A DNA stretch of 64,000 nt from Pogonophryne albipinna (taxonomy: Eukaryota; Chordata; Actinopteri; Perciformes; Artedidraconidae). Below the pieces are notes generated by a model. The model made no database searches, had not been told where the DNA came from, and saw only the letters and a list, made by a program, of their open reading frames with translations. The first letter of the stretch is position 1. Every line of letters begins with the position of its first letter. Position numbers and translations under genes: made by a program. Location: positions 27,026,557 through 27,090,556 of the forward strand of contig CM053246.1 in NCBI GenBank assembly GCA_028583405.1. The letters run 5' to 3'. Shown piece by piece: positions 12,477-24,211 of the stretch.

Positions 12477-15400
12477 ATGACAGAAATGAATTCTGTTGAG
12501 CTCATCTTTATCTGTTTCATGCTGCTTCACGGTAAGACACATTGACTAACAAAATTGGCAAAGAAAACAATCTGTTAAATTTAAAAGGTGCACTTCAGTT
12601 ACATCTGATCCTCATGGTACATTGGGAACTTTTTTTAAATACATAACATGATAAGGATTCATTTAAAAATGTACTGTTATGTTTGTTGTCAGTAAATACT
12701 TAATTAGAAACTAAAGTTAAATTCAATAAATGTATTGTCTTCTAAATAATATAAATGTTGTGAATTTCAAAATAAATATCCGATTAATCATGTCACATGT
12801 TAATTATCTTGTTATACTCCATTTTAAGAAGGGGTGAGGAGTCTTTATGTTGGACGTTTATATTGAAGCCCTGTTTCAGGACGCAGCACCCATCAGTGCT
12901 CCCACTTTGGGATTTGGACATTAATATCGCAAAAACAGCCCTTTTGTTTTTCCAATAATAAAATAGCCTGAACACAATCCACTTGGTATACCTTTACCGT
13001 ATACAGCAAACAAAGAAATATCTGCTATGCTTTGATGTCCAAACCATTAAAAAAAAACTGGGACTGTGCCTGTATTTGAGCTTTATCACAAATGATGCTT
13101 TCTGTTTAAACTCAGGTTTTGCAGCAGCATTGAACTGCACCAGCCCTACACCTGAATCCTTGTTTGGTGAACTTGAGAAGGATCTATTCCCTAAAAAACT
13201 ACTGCGACCTGTTAATAGTTTTTCAAGTCCACTTAACATAACCATTAGTATCACTGTGGTGGGAATAATAGGAGTGGTAAGTCTTTTCATGCCTTTGCTG
13301 AAAAACGTTTTCAATTTTCAACGTTTTCTTATAAGTCATCAACGGCTAATTGACTTAAAACCTTTTCTCACCTGCAGGAGGAAAAATCCCAAACACTGAC
13401 AACACTCATATGGCAAGTTCTGGTAAGTTCTTAGAAAATTGAAACAAGCATCAACTAAGTATTGGACTATTTAAATCCACTACATTGATTTTGTATGCTA
13501 TTGTTGCAATTATTTTTAATTATTATGAATGCATTACCGCAGATTTGGAGGTGTATCTTTTTGAATACCACTGAGGGGTAAACGTCTGGTGTTGGATTTC
13601 TCTAAACACTCAAAATAATATGTGAATGGCTTATCAAGTTACTGTAATACACTTTATGCCTAATAGTTTAAAATTACATAACTGGAATAAACTTCAGTTA
13701 AAGTTGATTTGATATGTCAAAAGTCTTGATTTATTTTTATTTTACTTAAATAATGATATAATGGTGTTTTGGACCAAACGTTGTTGTAGTGAATTTAGGT
13801 AGTGAGTAGTGACACATAAATATAACAAAGTCATTTTTCAAGCTGTACCTCAATTGGATGTTGATCTGTTTTATGCAGGAGTGGAATATAGAGGGACTGA
13901 GCTGGGATGACAAGGAATGTGGAACCTCAAGAGTCTCTGTCCCACGAGAGAAGCTTTGGATCCCAGACATCCACATTACAGAGTTGTAAGCTAAGAAGAC
14001 AGTTTTCCAAAAACATTTGTTAAAGTTCTCAGAGTACAACATTAAATACAAATGTAAATAAGCAATGACAAGAGTGGGCTGTGGGAGAGGGATATTAACC
14101 GTCTTTTCCTTGTATTCCTCTCTCCTCATAAAATGTATTATGTTTATTTCCTAATATATAAAATGTTTTTTTATATTCTTTTACAGCATGACTGACGACA
14201 AATCTCACAAAACTTCTTATGTCTACATCAACAACACAGGTCATGTATTTGATGATAAACCGATCGCAGTGATCAGCTCCTGCATATTGAATATCTACAG
14301 TTTCCCCTTTGATATCCAAAACTGCTCACTGACCTTTGGATCCTATCTACACTTTAGTAAGCCTGCTTAAACATTAAACACAGTTGTTCAAAACTATTTT
14401 TTTTAAACTGCATTACTTTTTTCAAACATCACTAAAGCATACAAAATGTATAAGCAGTCACTGTGGTTGTTTACTGTAGGTTAACTTATTTTTACCTTAA
14501 CGCTTTGATAAAGAAATGTGTGTGACACAAGATTACACAAAATATCAGATTTGTTGTTGACACAATCACAAATTATACAATTTAAACTCTGTAAAGTCCT
14601 TTTAAAGGGTCCAAATATCTCAATGTGTGGAGAGATAAAAACTAAAACTTTGCCTTTAATGTTATTCAAGATACAGACATCAGGATGGTTCAAGGCTCTT
14701 CATCTGAACAGATCCTGGAGGAGTCCCTACAGGTTTCGAATACCAACGGGGAGTGGGCGCTCATAGGGGTCCATGTAGATCCTGACGCCCAACTGGTGTT
14801 ACATGAGGGAAGCTACTCAGAGATCAAATACTATGTAAGCACTTTTAACTACTTACATTTTTCATGGTCACTCATTTTTGATTAGATATAGCTGCACACA
14901 ATCCCATACTACATGCTTATTTGATACAATATAGACAAGTCATAGTATACTGTGAGTTTAAAATAAATCAACATACTTAAAGTTTCCTTTATGGAGTTCC
15001 GAGCATGAGGAGGATGTAGAGGATACAAAAGATGCCCAGGTGGGATTAATAATAGATGATTGCAACTAGTACAACTAGTAGATCACAATAGAGGCAGCCA
15101 AAACTTTTCAATGCACAGAATTTCACAATGTGGAAATGTTTTAAAAAGGAAAGGGGCGGGTTATACAAAAATATAGGCCTAATACACATACAAATGTATA
15201 TCAATGGGGATGTATACAGGGAAAAATGCCAAACATATTGCATTTTTTTTTTAATTGACACCATGTGAAAAGAAACCCAAAGTGAATTGATGAGCTCAGC
15301 AAAAACGTAATAGCAATCTCAAAAGACTAGCAAAAAAGTTGAGGTGTTGTACCTGTGTCCGTTCCCAAGATCATTTTGAGACGTCGGCCAATCCTCTATG

Positions 15401-17648
15401 TGGTGAACCTGCTGATCCCCAGCTGCTTCCTCATCACAGTGGACCTCTTCAGCTTCCTGCTGCCCCCCCACAGTGTGGACAGATCCTCCTTCAAGATGAC
15501 CCTCATCCTGGGATACACCGTCTTCCTGCTCATCATGAACGACCTGCTGCCAACCACTGGGGAGACTACGCCTCTCATCAGTGAGTCACACCTGCTGTGA
15601 AATGTTTACTCATTTTATTCCAAAGAGGTTTGAAGGAACATCAACAATTCAAAGCTGTATGTGTTTTTAAGTGAGTCATTCCTAGCATTGGGTGTCATCT
15701 CAGCCAGGTTAGTATATTTTAAAAAAAGTCAGGATTTTTTTATTTAATCTTAATGATGGCTTGTTAAAGTATTAGACGCATATTTTGGTCCAGCTCATGA
15801 CATTCTGGTCAAATAATTACTGTTACTTTGAAATATAGTGACAGGGAGGACATTTTCTGCAAAACTTGGCTACTGCTACTTGTTTGATGATAATCAAGCT
15901 AGCACTTGGTGACAACATACAAATATATTTGAATAATGTATTAACCACATCTTCTAAAATAGCCTCTACTGTAGGCTATTTTTATTTTATGTACAGCACT
16001 TTGGCTCGACCAAAAATCGTTTATAAATGTGCTATATAAATAAAACTTGATTTGATTATACAGAGATGCTGTATGAGAAACCAATGTGATTTTGAATATG
16101 CATGTATGTGTATTGTATTGTATTGTATTGAACTGTAGTATGTGTATTCACCAGGTATTCAATCTCTGTCCTAAACGGCTTGTTGGAGCTTGTTGGAGCT
16201 CGCCCCCCCCCCCTCCCACCCCACATAAATGATAAAAATGAAACAAAGGATCCAGCTTGACAACAACCTCAACCTGCCAATGGGTTTCTCCCTTCTCCGT
16301 TCCTCCTTCTATAAAAACGCTTCAATGACTTTGTTTAGTGGGTTTACTTGGAAATAAATATTCTGGTTATGGTCTGGTTATTACAGTAGGCACGCCAGTA
16401 TTACATATACAAGCAGTTAACAGGTTATTCAAGTTGAATGTAAACAGTATTTCCACTATGAGATTATAACCAGGATGTGACTAAAGAGGGTTACTAATAT
16501 GCAGTGGTGGCCCCAGGCTGTCTGAGGAACAGGGGCGTCGAAAAATAAAAGGTAATTTTAAGGCAATCTGAGAGGTCATTTGCATTTCCTTCACTTGAAA
16601 GGAGCACCAGGGCACGTTAAAATATATTTTTTTAACTGGATCACATTTTATACAGGGGAAGGGCACCATAGAGGGGAACTTTTACTGCATGTTTTGAGTC
16701 CAGCAGTGCTACGTATGTATCTCATAGAGTACCTAATGAGAAATGTGGTAAATCCTCCCTGATTTTGTTTGATTTTTTTCTTTGTTTACTGCAGATGTTT
16801 TCTTCTCCCTCAGTCTCGCTCTAATGGTGGCCAGCCTGTTGGAGACGGTGTTGATCACTTATGTGCATTTCAGCTCGAGTCAGTACAGTGCGGTCCCTCA
16901 CTGGCTCAGTGTCATCGTGCTGCGATTTCTAGCTGTCGTTGTCTGTCTCCCTCCAAAGAAAAAGAGCAACAGAGTCACTGTCGTCCTCTCTCCTGCTAAA
17001 GGTTTATTATTATTATTTTATTAAATACAGATATATTCATATTTTACTCAAAAATTACAATCTTTCCACTGGTGTACACATGTCGCTCCAGAAGCCCCCT
17101 TTGGTTGGATTGTATTCAAAGTATTGCTGCCATGGTTTACCTTATGCAGAGATTTCAAGCAGTAGGATAACAATTTAATGTTTTAAGTGTCCTGATGATC
17201 ATTTTATAGTACACCTGCCATAAAGAAACTATTCTTCATACCCATTGGATAATCTATTTGACTGGGAAATAGACGTTTTCCGCACAAGTTTGTCTATGTC
17301 ACATATGTTCGATTTCAAAGAAGCTGTTCTTTGTTTTTGACAGAAAAAGAAAAGGATTTCAGCTTCAACAACATCTCAGCGATTCATCTTCAGCGCGCCC
17401 CTGGTGAAACATCTCCAGAAAAACAGCCTGTGGAGCCGGCCCTGGAAGAACTGAGGAAGCTGAGCAGAGATCTCTTGGCCGTCCGCTTCCAGGTGGACAA
17501 ACACTTCCAGGGGAGCACCTCCTCTCAGGAATGGAAAATGATCGGGATAGTCATCGACCGTCTGCTGTTCGGCTTGTACCTCGTCTTCATCATTGTCAGC
17601 TTCATCACTATTATATGTATCTGGAGCAGGAGCAGCTATACAGTATGA
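12477..17648 (+). CDS. 5-HT3-like Cys-loop receptor subunit, gene 3 (complete)
   Basis: Third tandem paralogue, also 474 residues. Exons are 12477-12531, 13116-13276, 13378-13422, 13879-13985, 14187-14356, 14671-14834, 15370-15580, 16795-17001 and 17344-17648. The first-exon length (55 bp) and several internal ones (45, 170 and 211 bp) equal those of gene 2, showing common descent. The signal peptide is [18 protein letters not shown]. Loop D reads LIWQVLEW: Trp84 is kept, but the Arg two residues on is Val86. Loop A is IHITEF. The Cys-loop is residues 155-169 ([15 protein letters not shown]). M1-M2 resemble gene 1 closely. M2 keeps VDR at -2' to 0', and M4 ends [11 protein letters not shown]. 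Loop B has no Trp. The MA helix lacks the conductance-limiting arginines of 5-HT3A. An AATATTAAA motif near 17772 may serve polyadenylation. Confidence 0.92.
15955..16060 (+). repeat. LINE/SINE 3'-tail fragment, plus copy
   Basis: This tail carries GGCTCGACCAAAAATCG and ends in AAAACTTGATTTGATT, a short-repeat end typical of LINE-type retrotransposons. It lies in the intron before the M3 exon of receptor gene 3. The same sequence occurs inverted at 19570-19690. Confidence 0.6.
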
Positions 17649-18710
17649 TTAACCTAGTGCAACACCTTAAATTAAGATTACTCCTTGATTGACTTTTAAA
17701 AATATGTATTTTAGCCAGATGAATAGTTGTATTTATTAACTGTGTGCGGTCTTCATCTAAAAGCCCAAATACAATATTAAAGGGTGTAAATGTCAATTCA
17801 ATATTTGCCGCAAAATAATTTGCAAAACATCATGATTTGTGTGGAAACATTTTCATTACTACTTTTTTTATTTTATACCTCTTTTCCTTTCTTTCTTGAT
17901 CCTCCTTAGCAACGGTCATTACAGTCCTTGACAACGGTCTGTTCTACTGGATTTACAACGTGTCACATGTTCTGAATTGACCAATCAGAACTTTATTTAG
18001 CCTCCGTATTGTTTATGGTTGAATGTGGCCCGCAACATTTTTATTCTAAAAGGTGGGGTAGGTAATTCACTTCAGAAACACTTTTTGTTATATTCCATGG
18101 AATGCTCTTAACATCCCGATATCAATGAATATATTAAATGCTTTGACAATAAATACATAAACAAATGTCATCTATGCAAGCCGTAGCACTGTAAAAAGCA
18201 CGACCAATCATTTTAGCCGGCTAAAATAACTGGATGGCCTACCTGCCTGTCAGCCTTCCATCTGTGCACACATTTATCTCGTGCCCTCATTGGTCATGTG
18301 CGCGTTCGTGTGTGTTGGAGGAGGGGCTCTGTAAGGAAGAGGCAGATTTTTTCCGGTTGTGTGCTTTCAAATTCTAGCGCACTCGAGCTGGTTTCTCCAT
18401 TCTTACCTACCCTACCTTTAAGTGGGCCCTGAGTTGAAAAAGGTTGGGAACCGCTGACCTAGAGGGTTAAACGCCTGGTTGAGAAAATGATTACACATAG
18501 TAGCAGCTTATATTATGATAAACTGTGACAATAAATGATTTGAGTTTATGGATCTTGCAAAAGCCTGTTGAGATCATATGAAGTTTTGACTACATATTTT
18601 AACAATAAATATAGGTGTCTCTGTGACTTTGTAGCCATCTGGTGTCATACCAAAAATAGTTTGGACCTATGGTTTTGACCCATACTGGTGGCTGTGTGAG
18701 ACTTCACTTA
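17649..18710. other. intergenic with transposon scraps
   Basis: The first 150 bases are probably the receptor gene 3 3' UTR. Around 18420-18460 a stretch ending GGTTGGGAACCGCTG looks like the end of a hAT-type non-autonomous element, whose other end I could not place. No gene is seen. Confidence 0.45.
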
Positions 18711-19424
18711 GGCCCATTCCCAAACCCCTACACCTACACCCTACCCCTCCGTTTGCGCGTTCACGCGGAGGGTCCGCCATATTAAGTGCTGTTCCAAACC
18801 AACGAGTGTGGAGGAGGGGGAGTGGGCTATCAAGCCCTCAAACAGCGAGTCTGCATCATGGATGTATAGATAGAGACTGCTCTCAAGCATGCTACCTGAC
18901 CGGAGTCAACGCTGTGTGTGTCCGTCAGGAAACAAGCTGTTCACAAGTAGTTCCAGCAAACATCCACTGATAAACTGCGATGTTAACAACCTCTTGATAA
19001 CCTCATATGTTTTAACTTAGGATCATACCTGTGTTTAGTCTAGAAAAAGGTAAATGTGTGCATTTTATTATAAAGTTGTGTATATTTACGGACTGTGGCA
19101 AAAACTAAGAAGCTTATATAAACATCAGGTTTAAAACTAAAAGAGCTTTACAAAAAAGTAACACAATGAAATATGTTTGGAGTTTTATTTGAGTTATTAA
19201 TTTACATTTTTTGTCTAAGAGATGCTGATTTGAAACCGTTGTTACATACAGTTACGGCATTTCCTGTTTCTGCCGGAGAGAGGGGAGGCCGTCCCAAAGC
19301 TTGCTGCTGTATTTACTCCCTCTATCTGACAGGAGGGAGCCTCGTTGAGCTGCGAGTGTGGCTACAGACGGAGTTCACTCCGTCACGGAGGGGTAGGGTG
19401 TAGGGGGCGGTTTTTGAATGGGCC
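18711..19424. mobile_element. 714-bp non-autonomous inverted-repeat element
   Basis: The ends are long imperfect inverted repeats: GGCCCATTC at 18711-18719 and GAATGGGCC at 19416-19424, followed inward by C-rich and G-rich strings containing CTACACCCTACCCCTCCG and its complement. No coding capacity is seen and no clear target duplication was found, so the superfamily is open. Confidence 0.65.
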
Positions 19425-19569
19425 TGAGTCACAGTGCTGCTTTGAGCTCATTGCTAACATGTGCATACAATAACAATGCCAACATGATGTTTAGCAGGTG
19501 TGACGTTTACCATGTTCACAATGTTAGTTCAGCGCATTAGCATGCTAACATTTGTCCATCAGCACCTTC

Positions 19570-19690
19570 TTCAAATCAAATCAAGTTTTATATATATAGC
19601 ACATTTATAAACGATTTTTGGTCGAGCCAAAGTGCTGTACATATAATAAAAATAGCCTACAGTAGAGACACTTTACAGCAAATACAACAG
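19570..19690 (-). repeat. LINE/SINE 3'-tail fragment, minus copy
   Basis: Reverse complement of the repeat at 15955-16060, including the AATCAAATCAAGTTTT end and CGATTTTTGGTCGAGCC. It runs up to the left target site of the hAT element at 19707, which appears to have inserted into or beside it. Confidence 0.6.
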
Positions 19691-19706
19691 CACAGATTGT
19701 TCAGAA

Positions 19707-21530
19707 CATGGGCGTCGCAGCCATTATATGAGGGTGGGACAAGTCCCCCCCACTTTTTCAAATGATTAGTTTAGACCCCCCCACTTTTACCATGTGGAAA
19801 GTCCGTGAATCGGTCTATCCACTCGCCGCACTCTGTAGAGCGCTGTGTCAGTGCTTCACTATCAACTCCATTCCATAATAAGTAATCGGGCAGTTCGATG
19901 TGTGTAGAGGTGTGTGTGGTTAACACGTAGCAGCCTGCAGTCACTCTTAAGCTGTTCGGATGAAGGTAAACACAGCGAAGGCGGTGCGTAAAAAGGCACA
20001 GCTCTTTACCCGCTGGTGCCGCACTTCTCAGAGGCGGAGTTACACGTCCCGCTGCCTCCTGATGCTGCCTGCAGCCATTTCATGAAGTGAAGGAGGTTTT
20101 ACTTCTATAAAACAGCTGCGGGCAGCAGATACCGTGAGAGTCCCGGACATGAATTCATAGATCAAGGCAGACTGGTTTACTCTGCTGTTTTGCCAATCCG
20201 GTGCTTAAACAAATAGCTCTACACCCCTGGCCGACATGTCCTTAAAATGAAGTCAGAGTTTGAAATATATCTCAAATAATGTATGCACTGCCATTTCCCC
20301 ACATCAACATAACAGTCTGCAATGAAACGGTTGTCTCCTGTGCGCTCCTCTTCCTACTTGGCGCACTGGTAACTTTCTCGTGCGCACGAGAGGCTGAGAC
20401 CAGGCTGAGCCACAGCTGAGACCAGGCTGAGGAACATCATAAAAGACATTTTCAACGGCTATCTGGTGAAAGATGAACTAGGCTACTGGATGAAATAATA
20501 TGACTGGTATAGGTGCGAAAATTAAACACGTTTTGAAAAAAATATTATGATAAAATATTTTTATATATTTATAATTCTGCAAATATTACGATAAACTCAC
20601 AGCTATTTCGCGGCCCGGCAGTAACACCTGGGGGTTGGGAAACCCTGCTTTAAGGTACTCTCTCTCAAAATGGTAATTTGCATTATGTTTTAATTATACT
20701 TCTTATCATTCAGAAGCTTTTTGTGTGTGATTATGTTTTACTGAGTGCTTATAGGCCATTTCCATCCCAGTATTCAGTTAACTGTTTATTTTCTGTGCAC
20801 ATTACATAGAGAGCTAATATTCTACTGCTTGGGACTTTGAGTCTTCAAAATGTCCAATGTCACAGACTGGGACTTACTTTAGAGTCAGTTGTATTTACAT
20901 TCAGTATGACTTGTTATGATTCAATGTTGATGAAAGGGAAATGACAGTTTCCCTTTCATCAACATTGAATCATCCATCTCATCCCAGAATTTTAAGGAAA
21001 TCAGTGGGGATATTGAACAGGAAACATTTCAGTCAAGGGGCATCATATGACCAATATAGACAGAAGAGCAACATTTATTTGAACATTTAAGTCAATGATA
21101 CCATTCCTAGGTGAACTTAACATCTGTATGGAGTCAGATCAGTCTCTATATTAATAAATGCTCACAGAAGGATTCACAAATGTATTTTGCGATTTATATA
21201 TAAATGACTCTCCACAACAATATCTCTCAATGCACTCACAAATATGTATTGTTGTATATAAATGTACAAAAAATGGGCATTTAAACTGCTTTTTATTAAT
21301 TCAAAGACGGCTCTGAATTAATAATCAAATATGTTTCCTTTCTTTACTACTGGATGAAATTACAAAATGTACCCATCATTTTCCTCATGCTAGTATAGCC
21401 ACATAAAAGTATCAAACCACCTGTTAAAACGCACCAGAATACAGGAAATCTATTTTATTTCGTGGGGGAGGACCCCCACACCCCCTTTAAAAATGTCCCC
21501 CCCACATTCAGGATGCTTCCTACGCCCATG
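19707..21530. mobile_element. 1.8-kb non-autonomous hAT element with perfect target duplication
   Basis: The direct repeat GTTCAGAA flanks the element at 19699-19706 and 21531-21538. Ends are CATGGGCGT and ACGCCCATG, with runs of C near both (CCCCCCCACTTTT on the left, CCCCCCCACATTC on the right). Eight-base target duplications and short inverted ends are hAT features. No transposase frame remains. Inside are other repeat ends, such as GGGGTTGGGAAACCCTG near 20630, and a 26-bp-arm hairpin at 20916-20973. Confidence 0.85.
20916..20973. repeat. perfect hairpin, 26-bp arms, 6-base loop
   Basis: Arms at 20916-20941 and 20948-20973 are exact reverse complements around TGACAG. The core is AATGTTGATGAAAGGGAAA. 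It lies within the hAT element. Confidence 0.9.
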
Positions 21531-21539
21531 GTTCAGAAT

Positions 21540-22230
21540 ATCAGTATGAGAAACGACACCCTCTATCCTTAGACCTTCTTATTATACATCCATGATCAGC
21601 ACTAAACATACTACAGCTGAGGCCGACGGAAATGTCATAAGTTTAGTTTCATTCACTTGCTATTACAAATGATCATAAGGGTAGATGATGTACTGGCTTG
21701 AGAACTTTATCATTGTTAAAAGTTTTTATTTAGATACACTGACTAACTTGGTAACAGGGCTACAGCTGTTTTTAATTGTTTCTGAAATCATCAATCTGTA
21801 CTTGGGTTTGCCTTTTATTATAACCTGTTGTATACTACAAACCCCAAATCATCTACAAGGTATGTTATATAAACTAAAAAGATTTTGCATACAGCAGGCA
21901 GGGATTTTCCTCCATTTTGTCTACTATATCAAACCAACATCAGTTCAAGATAATTAAGAGTAATTTATTTTTCTTTTATTGCATCTTTTCACTGCATACT
22001 GTCATGTTCTAAATAACAAATAAGGACTAAACTAAATAATTTTATTTTTCAGTGATATTCAAGAGTTTGCTTATTTTCATTGTTTTACTTTTTTTTTTTA
22101 AATCCATTCCTCTTTTGGACTTAAAAGTCACATTTGGCTCTGATTAAAAATAAATGTTAGTTGCCTCCCTTCTTCAGTTTAATGATATTAGCTTATTCTT
22201 GTTAATAAACAACAACCCGCATCAACAGTC
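21540..22230. other. intergenic, no gene seen
   Basis: AT-rich spacer between the hAT element and the inferred 3' end of rubcn. The longest open frame (21685-21957, plus) has no recognisable domain or coding signature. Confidence 0.5.
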
Positions 22231-24211
22231 CGGCCATTCTTTTATTGTGAACATATTTACAGAACAAAAGACAAATGAACACAAATCATATTTATATTAA
22301 CAATAATTAACAATTTGAATAATGGACACTTTAATCTGTAGTGCACATTAAACGTCCCCACACCTCCATTTAAATGCAGTCCAAGAGTAAAACCATCTGC
22401 TGAGTAGACGCTTCTCAGTGGAGCTGTTCATGAGCTGAAGAGTTCAGTGTTTCCTTTCAAAGCAGCCTGGTTTAAACTGAGACATGGGTGCAGTTTATCT
22501 CTTTAATACTCGTCTTTAGAGGCTTGGGGACATGTCACATGTATCACTTTACATTTTATCTCATGAGTTTGTTTACCTAGTGAAAGATTGTACCCATAAA
22601 GCAACTATCCAGCTGCTTGATACAAATGTAGGGCCAATACGTTTTGAAACCATTGTACTAGACCAAAATTATTTGAAAGTGAAAACCAACTTAAATGTGA
22701 TGCGGTTCAGTCCAAAAGGTGATGAATGCGTAATGATTTTGCTGCATGTTAATATAATCACTTTATTTAATTGTAGCTCTCTTATTTTGGACTGAAACGC
22801 TTAACATCTGACTTCAACCAACAGCAAAATTTCACGGTGAAGGTTCATGTTCTTATAACGAACATTAGAAAAATTCCCATAGTGACGTCCCAAATCACAC
22901 CCCCACCCCCACCAACAGACAGGATCAGTGCAATTAACTCGACTCTCCAAATACAAACGTTGTTAGAAAATAAGTGCTGATTAGGCTGGATCAAACCATT
23001 TCTGCATGGCTGCATGTACAGCAGGTAGACATGTGCCCATACACACACACAAGCACACCTATTCACAAAGCTTTTCATAGTAAACACACACACCTCACAC
23101 TCACACAAAGCAGCACAAAAATGGAGCATTTGCAGTTTCATTTAAAATATTTTCAACACTGATTCTAAAACTCAGAAGTGAAGTCCTTCTTTAAACTCAT
23201 CTTTCCAAAATAACTCGGCTAGCTCTACCAGTACAAGTTAATTGGTCCCAGAGGCACATCAGCATGACTAAAAGAGTTTAAAACAGGACAGTAAGGAGCG
23301 AGGAAAAGAATAGGATTGATTAAATATCTTCAATATATTAACGTTAAGGGCAGGATTGCTCAAATACAGTATCTGCACTGAAAAATCTGTCAAAAATATA
23401 GACTAGATCTAAGCTTTTTTTACTTGCCATTATATATTTCTTAAAAATAGATCCTTAGTTCAGAAATACAAACTTCAGCTAAGCCAGTAGCCAACAATAT
23501 CACCAGAGGTAAAGCAGTTGCCAGAAGCTGCAATGGTAGGAAGGAACAATATCTTAGCTGGTTATAATTGTTTTCTGATCTACTTAGACCTCAAATATAT
23601 TAGTTTTACCAAAGAGGAACAAAGTGCCAAGAAGTTGCACATGTTACTGCAACATGGACAGTGTGGAATATTCCTGTAAGGCAGAGGGACTTTTCATTTA
23701 CACTTTTCTTTAGAACAATTAAGTGTATATCTTTGACCCACAACTGCCACAATGTGTTTGGTGATACTGCCAGTAGAGGTCACCAGAGTATCAAACAAAA
23801 TAAAGTTACATTAGGAATTAGTTATAAACCTATCTGAACTTAATTCAATGAATGTTGTTTTTAAAGCCAAGTTTCTTTTTGCGATCTCTTTGAAAGACAC
23901 TTCATTTTCATGGAAAATCAACTTAGTTCTTCTATTCAAAGTTACGCTGACTACCTCTATTCACAGAGTAACGTGCAAGTGTGAAAGGGGCTTAGCTTAC
24001 ACTAAAAGCATCTGAAAATCCACAGTAGCATTACTAACACAGCTGATGCCCGGATGTGTTTAAACCATCTGGAAGTCTATCAGATCAAAACATTTGTTTG
24101 CAGTATTGTCTCGCAGGCAGAGGATTAGAATGCAAAGGGAGGTATTCAGTCACTACAATCATGGTCGAATTGTGCTCTTCTCTCGTCTTAGAGTTTATTC
24201 GGTTACCAGCA
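22225..24211 (-). other. rubcn: 3' UTR of rubcn
   Basis: About 2 kb downstream of the rubcn stop codon, ending after an AATAAA on the minus strand (22241-22246). It contains a CA/GT-rich microsatellite near 23040-23110. No other gene is visible. The full extent as UTR is inferred. Confidence 0.5.
22241..22246 (-). promoter_or_regulatory. rubcn: polyadenylation signal AATAAA, main rubcn transcript
   Basis: TTTATT on the plus strand reads AATAAA on the minus strand. It is the most downstream strong hexamer before the intergenic region, about 1.97 kb after the stop codon. Confidence 0.45.
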
